Assembly: GCA_905160935.1 (NCBI GenBank)
Contig: CAJHZI010000446.1
Coordinates: forward strand, 480,001-544,000
Length of the DNA: 64,000 bases
Origin: Enchytraeus crypticus
Lineage: Eukaryota; Annelida; Clitellata; Enchytraeida; Enchytraeidae
Direction: 5' to 3'
Shown: positions 60,550 to 64,000 of the stretch, one piece after another
How the letters are laid out: each line of letters starts with the position of its first letter
Position numbering within the stretch: the first letter of the stretch is position 1
Position numbers and translations under genes: made by a program
Notes under the pieces: generated by a model
What the model saw: only the letters and a program-made list of their open reading frames with translations
Database searches by the model: none
What the model was told of the DNA's origin: nothing

Positions 60550-60900
60550 ATAGGGGATTGACTGATGATATGGTGTGGGACAGAGAGGATTGGAGGCCTA
60601 TTCGTATCCCGACATAAATTATTTAAACTGGATTAAAGGGAAGATGATGATGAAGATTGAAGCTAGATGTTAGGTTCTTTAACAAATTGAGATTAAGGGG
60701 AAGAAGATGATGATTAAAGCTGAATGTTTATAGTTCTTTGGCAACCTTTAACTGTTAAAATGAAAACAGTGCACCGATATAGTTACTGATATACTTGTAG
60801 AGATGTATTAAAGGGAAGATGATGATGCTTAAAACTGGATATTTGCTTCTTTTGCTAACTTTAACTATTGAAATATGGAAACCGTAGACTGATATAATTA
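60550..60900 (+). mobile_element. LINE-B 3' end with repeated GATGATGAT segment
   Basis: taggggattgactgatgata, then three imperfect copies of an aagggaagatgatgatg block. Confidence 0.5.

Positions 60901-60904
<4 letters not shown>

Positions 60905-60971
<67 letters not shown>
60905..60971. repeat. (TA)n microsatellite
   Basis: Pure TA, about 33 dinucleotides. Confidence 0.95.
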
Positions 60972-60974
<3 letters not shown>

Positions 60975-61395
60975 GAACTTGCGTGCTTTACAATGCGTAG
61001 AAATCTCTGCCACCCCCACACCTGTGTTCTCCCACACCACCCCATCATGAGGAGGAGGGTTGAATACCCAACCTTGCGGAACAGAGCATGCTTGCCGTTA
61101 GACTCGTTCCGTTAATAGACCAACAAACTGTGTACTAACTTATCAGTTCATAACTCTATAAATATTCTTTCCTTTTATCTCTTTATCTTCTGCTATTCTG
61201 TTGTTCTCTTCTTCTCTCGTTTCTCTTCTTTTCTCCTATTTTCTCTTGTCTTCTTTTCTCTTATTTTCTGTTCTCTCTCTTACTCTCTCTCTTTCTCTCT
61301 CTCTTTACCTGCCACTCTCTCTCCTTCGCTATCTTGTCTTTTCTCTCTCTAATTATCCTTTTCTCTTTATCTCGGGTCCATTATCGGATTACAAA

Positions 61396-61770
61396 GATCT
61401 TATCAAAGGTTTATCAGACTTTATCAACTCAAAGATCTTATCAAAGGTTTATCAGACTTTATCAACTCAAAGATCTTATCAAAGGTTTATCAGACTTTAT
61501 CAACTCAAAGATCTTATCAAAGGTTTATCAGACTTTATCAACTCAAAGATCTTATCAAAGGTTTATCAGACTTTATCAACTCAAAGATCTTATCAAAGGT
61601 TTATCAGACTTTATCAACTCAAAGATCTTATCAAAGGTTTATCAGACTTTATCAACTCAAAGATCTTATCAAAGGTTTATCAGACTTTATCAACTCAAAG
61701 ATCTTATCAAAGGTTTATCAGACTTTATCAACTCAAAGAGCTTATCAAAGGTTTATCAGACTTTATCAAA
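61396..61770. repeat. 38-bp array, nearly perfect
   Basis: About ten units of aaagatcttatcaaaggttt type with almost no variation. Period 38 rotates through all frames without a stop, so long open frames appear. Confidence 0.95.
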
Positions 61771-62236
61771 GCTTAGCGGGATCTCTGATGAGTGGGTAAT
61801 GCATAGCTACTGAGTTGATTTGTCATTGCTTTCCTATCCTCACGCTTAGCCATCTCTTAATTAAGGCACGAGCGCATATGTTTCATTTTCTTAGCAGAAA
61901 CTGGCGGTAAACTGCTTTATATTTGCAATGCTTTGTGAGTTTTGTCGTCCAATTAAGAAGTAAGTCAGCTACAAGTATTACAGGAAATCGAATAAGTGCA
62001 TAAATCTAAATTACTTGAAGTTAATAAAGGTGTTTATTAAGCGTGGAAAATTGAGTCACAGGCAATTAGTATCAGCCAGCTTTGGTATGATAAAATCATA
62101 TTTTTCGTATTCGGTAAGCAGGTTGCAGAAAGACGAGTGGAGATTCGAGGCTTTGAAATGTGACAACAATGCTGCCTTTCTATAGCGCCAACATCTCCGT
62201 GCTTCAAACAACATGTGCTTGTATTCACTGCTTGAC

Positions 62237-62237
<1 letters not shown>

Positions 62238-62303
<66 letters not shown>

Positions 62304-62443
62304 ATAGATATCTATATATATATATTATTATATATATATATCTAATATATATATATATATATACATGTACATGTATTATATATTTGGGGTTGTGTGTGTG
62401 TGCGGGTGTATATATGTATATATATATACATGTATATATATAT

Positions 62444-62490
<47 letters not shown>

Positions 62491-62520
62491 TGTATATATA
62501 GATAGATGAATAGATAGATA
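62238..62520. repeat. (TA)n tract with CATG interruptions
   Basis: TA with short GATA and TG blocks. Confidence 0.92.
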
Positions 62521-62715
62521 GATAGATATAAGCCCCTATGCATGTACTTTTATATACATGTACAGCTATTGTGTAGCCATTGAGCCGTACCAGTCAGTTT
62601 CTATTCAGCTGCTCATAATCTCAGGTAAGGTTATGCCATCAAATTCACTTTTGCAGAAATAGGACCAACGTTGCAGCCTTGAGCAAGTGGAATTTGACCT
62701 AACGTTTAACTCTAC

Positions 62716-63312
62716 CAGGCTTGGCTGTCTACCTGGTTGTCTGTCTGGTTGTCAACCTGGTTGTCTGTATGGTTATCTACCTGCTTGTCTGTCTGGTTAT
62801 CTACCTGCTTGTCTGTCTGGTTTTCTACCTGGTTGTCTGTATGGTTTTCTACCTGGTTGTCTGCCTGGCTGTCTGCAATGTTATCTGTCTGACAGTCTAC
62901 CAGGTTGTCTGTCTGGTTTTCTACCTGGTTGTCTGTATGGGTTTCTACCTGGTTATCTGTATGGTTTTCTACCTGGTTGTCTGTATGGTTTTCTACCTGG
63001 TTGTCTGTATGGTTTTCTACATGGTTGTCTGTATGGTTTTCTACCTGGTTGTCTGTATGGTTTTCTACCTGGTTGTCTGTATGGTTTTCTACCTGGTTGT
63101 CTGTATGGTTTTCTACCTGGTTGTCTGTATGGTTTTCTACCTGGTTGTCTGTATGGTTTTCTACCTGGTTGTCTGTATGGTTTTCTACCTGGTTGTCTGT
63201 ATGGTTTTCTACCTGGTTGTCTGTATGGTTTTCTACCTGGTTGTCTGTATGGTTTTCTACCAGGTTGTCTGTCTGGTTATCTACCTGGTTGTCTGTCTGG
63301 TTATATATCCGA
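62716..63312. repeat. 24-bp array open in all three forward frames
   Basis: About 25 units of ttttctacctggttgtctgt then atgg. All three forward frames lack stops for 140-218 codons. No splice or promoter context supports a gene. Confidence 0.92.
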
Positions 63313-63644
63313 CTGTCAGACTGTCGGTATGTATAGAGAATAAAGTTGTTGCGATATGGACTTGAAACAAAATATTGACAAACTATATACTAAATAAAAG
63401 CTTCAATAGCATCCACACCCTGCAGAAACCGCACTAAGAGGGAGAAAAAGAGTGAGAGAGAGAGAGAAAAAAAAATAATGTTATATGTTATCTCTTATGC
63501 AAGATATCATATAACATAAACTTTATAGTGTCTAAAGCAGCCTTACAAAACTATAGTAATAAACCAGCCTAGCTCTACAGTCATATTGAGCCACAATACC
63601 CTCTCAAAGCTTGCAGTGTGTGGGGCGCTGAAGTCTGCAGCAAT

Positions 63645-63744
63645 TTATTTGTAACCACAGAGACGTAAATCTTTCATAATATCTACAACAGCGTCAGATC
63701 TATCACCTTGACCTCTCAGATCAGCGCGTGCCCTCATTTCTCTG
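63645..63744 (-). CDS. Terminal exon of an unidentified gene continuing beyond the window
   Basis: An acceptor (ttctgtacaacag) is followed by a frame encoding REMRARADLRGQGDRSDAVV and then DIMKDLRLCGYK and TAA. Codon use looks normal, and charged helical sequence like this is rarely open by chance in this AT-rich region. The acceptor could be at 63744 or 63741. Family not recognised. Confidence 0.55.
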
Positions 63745-63751
63745 CTGTTGT

Positions 63752-63888
63752 ACAGAATAGTGGGTTTATTGGGTGTTAATGGTTTATAGCGGGTGCATAT
63801 AGTGGGTTTATTGGGTGTTAATGGTTTATAGCGGGTGCATATAGTGGGTTTATTGGGTGTTTATGGTTTATAGCGGGTGCATATAGTA
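63752..63888. repeat. 43-bp array upstream of the 63744 acceptor
   Basis: Three units of agtgggtttattgggtgtta type begin 8 bp from the acceptor. Confidence 0.9.
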
Positions 63889-63889
63889 A

Positions 63890-63979
63890 AAAGCTGGTAA
63901 AGCTAAGAATACATGCCCGTACATCGCTTTCAAGTGAGGAAACTGACGTTAACCTTAGCATTTAGCTTTTTTTGTTTTT
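63890..63979 (+). mobile_element. SINE-A 3' fragment
   Basis: Core and tail with an unusual short head (agctggtaaagctaagaata). Confidence 0.7.
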
Positions 63980-64000
63980 ATTGTCACATCGGTCGCCATC

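Noticed and set aside
61201..61813. Frames of 159 and 191 codons
   Set aside because: Product of the 38-bp array and CT-rich flank.
62687..63365. Overlapping forward frames of 143-218 codons
   Set aside because: Created by a stop-free 24-bp repeat; no splice, start or composition evidence.

Overview
The window is nuclear DNA from an animal. It has small exons in long introns with GT/GC...AG junctions, many tRNA-derived SINE copies, LINE 3' ends, one MITE, and a very heavy load of micro- and minisatellites. The gene set (a coproporphyrinogen oxidase with a mitochondrial leader, peroxisomal acyl-CoA ligases, a MANSC-domain membrane protein) fits a metazoan. An aquatic lophotrochozoan such as a mollusc is my guess, at low confidence. 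There is no bacterial-style operon, CRISPR array or rRNA.

Layout. 1-6 kb: SINEs and repeats. 6.1-9.25 kb (minus): a three-exon gene for a secretory type I membrane protein with an N-terminal MANSC domain. 11.8-21.6 kb (minus): complete CPOX in 12 exons, 392 residues. 22-29 kb: repeats, a lone terminal exon of an unknown minus-strand gene (24729-24956), and an 890-bp pentanucleotide satellite. 29.4-39.8 kb and 43.9-52.1 kb (plus): two tandem 4-coumarate-CoA ligase/firefly-luciferase-like acyl-CoA ligases (ACS1, 544 aa; ACS2, 539 aa). Each has 11 exons with matching phases and ends in the peroxisomal signal AKL. 52-63.6 kb: repeats only. 63.65-63.74 kb (minus): a terminal exon whose gene continues beyond the window.

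How the genes relate. CPOX acts in mitochondrial heme synthesis. ACS1 and ACS2 are tandem duplicates that should activate carboxylic acids in peroxisomes. I see no shared pathway between CPOX, the MANSC gene and the ligases.

Main discovery. In all three well-resolved gene systems, minisatellites and short duplications sit on exon-intron junctions, and their units contain splice sites and often exon sequence. CPOX exon 5 has four extra copies of its acceptor and first ~45 coding bases. ACS2 exon 7 has four extra copies of its acceptor plus 64 coding bases. ACS2 exon 2 and ACS1 exon 8 have duplicated 3' ends with donors, and these look like candidate mini-exons. ACS1 exons 4 and 5, ACS2 exons 6 and 10, CPOX exon 4, and the donor and stop codon of the MANSC gene show related patterns. 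In CPOX exon 5, ACS2 exon 7 and ACS2 exon 10, the decoys I translated run into stop codons. This looks like a genome-wide process of junction-anchored duplication that creates decoy splice sites and new exons. I know of no name for it, but assembly error must be excluded first.
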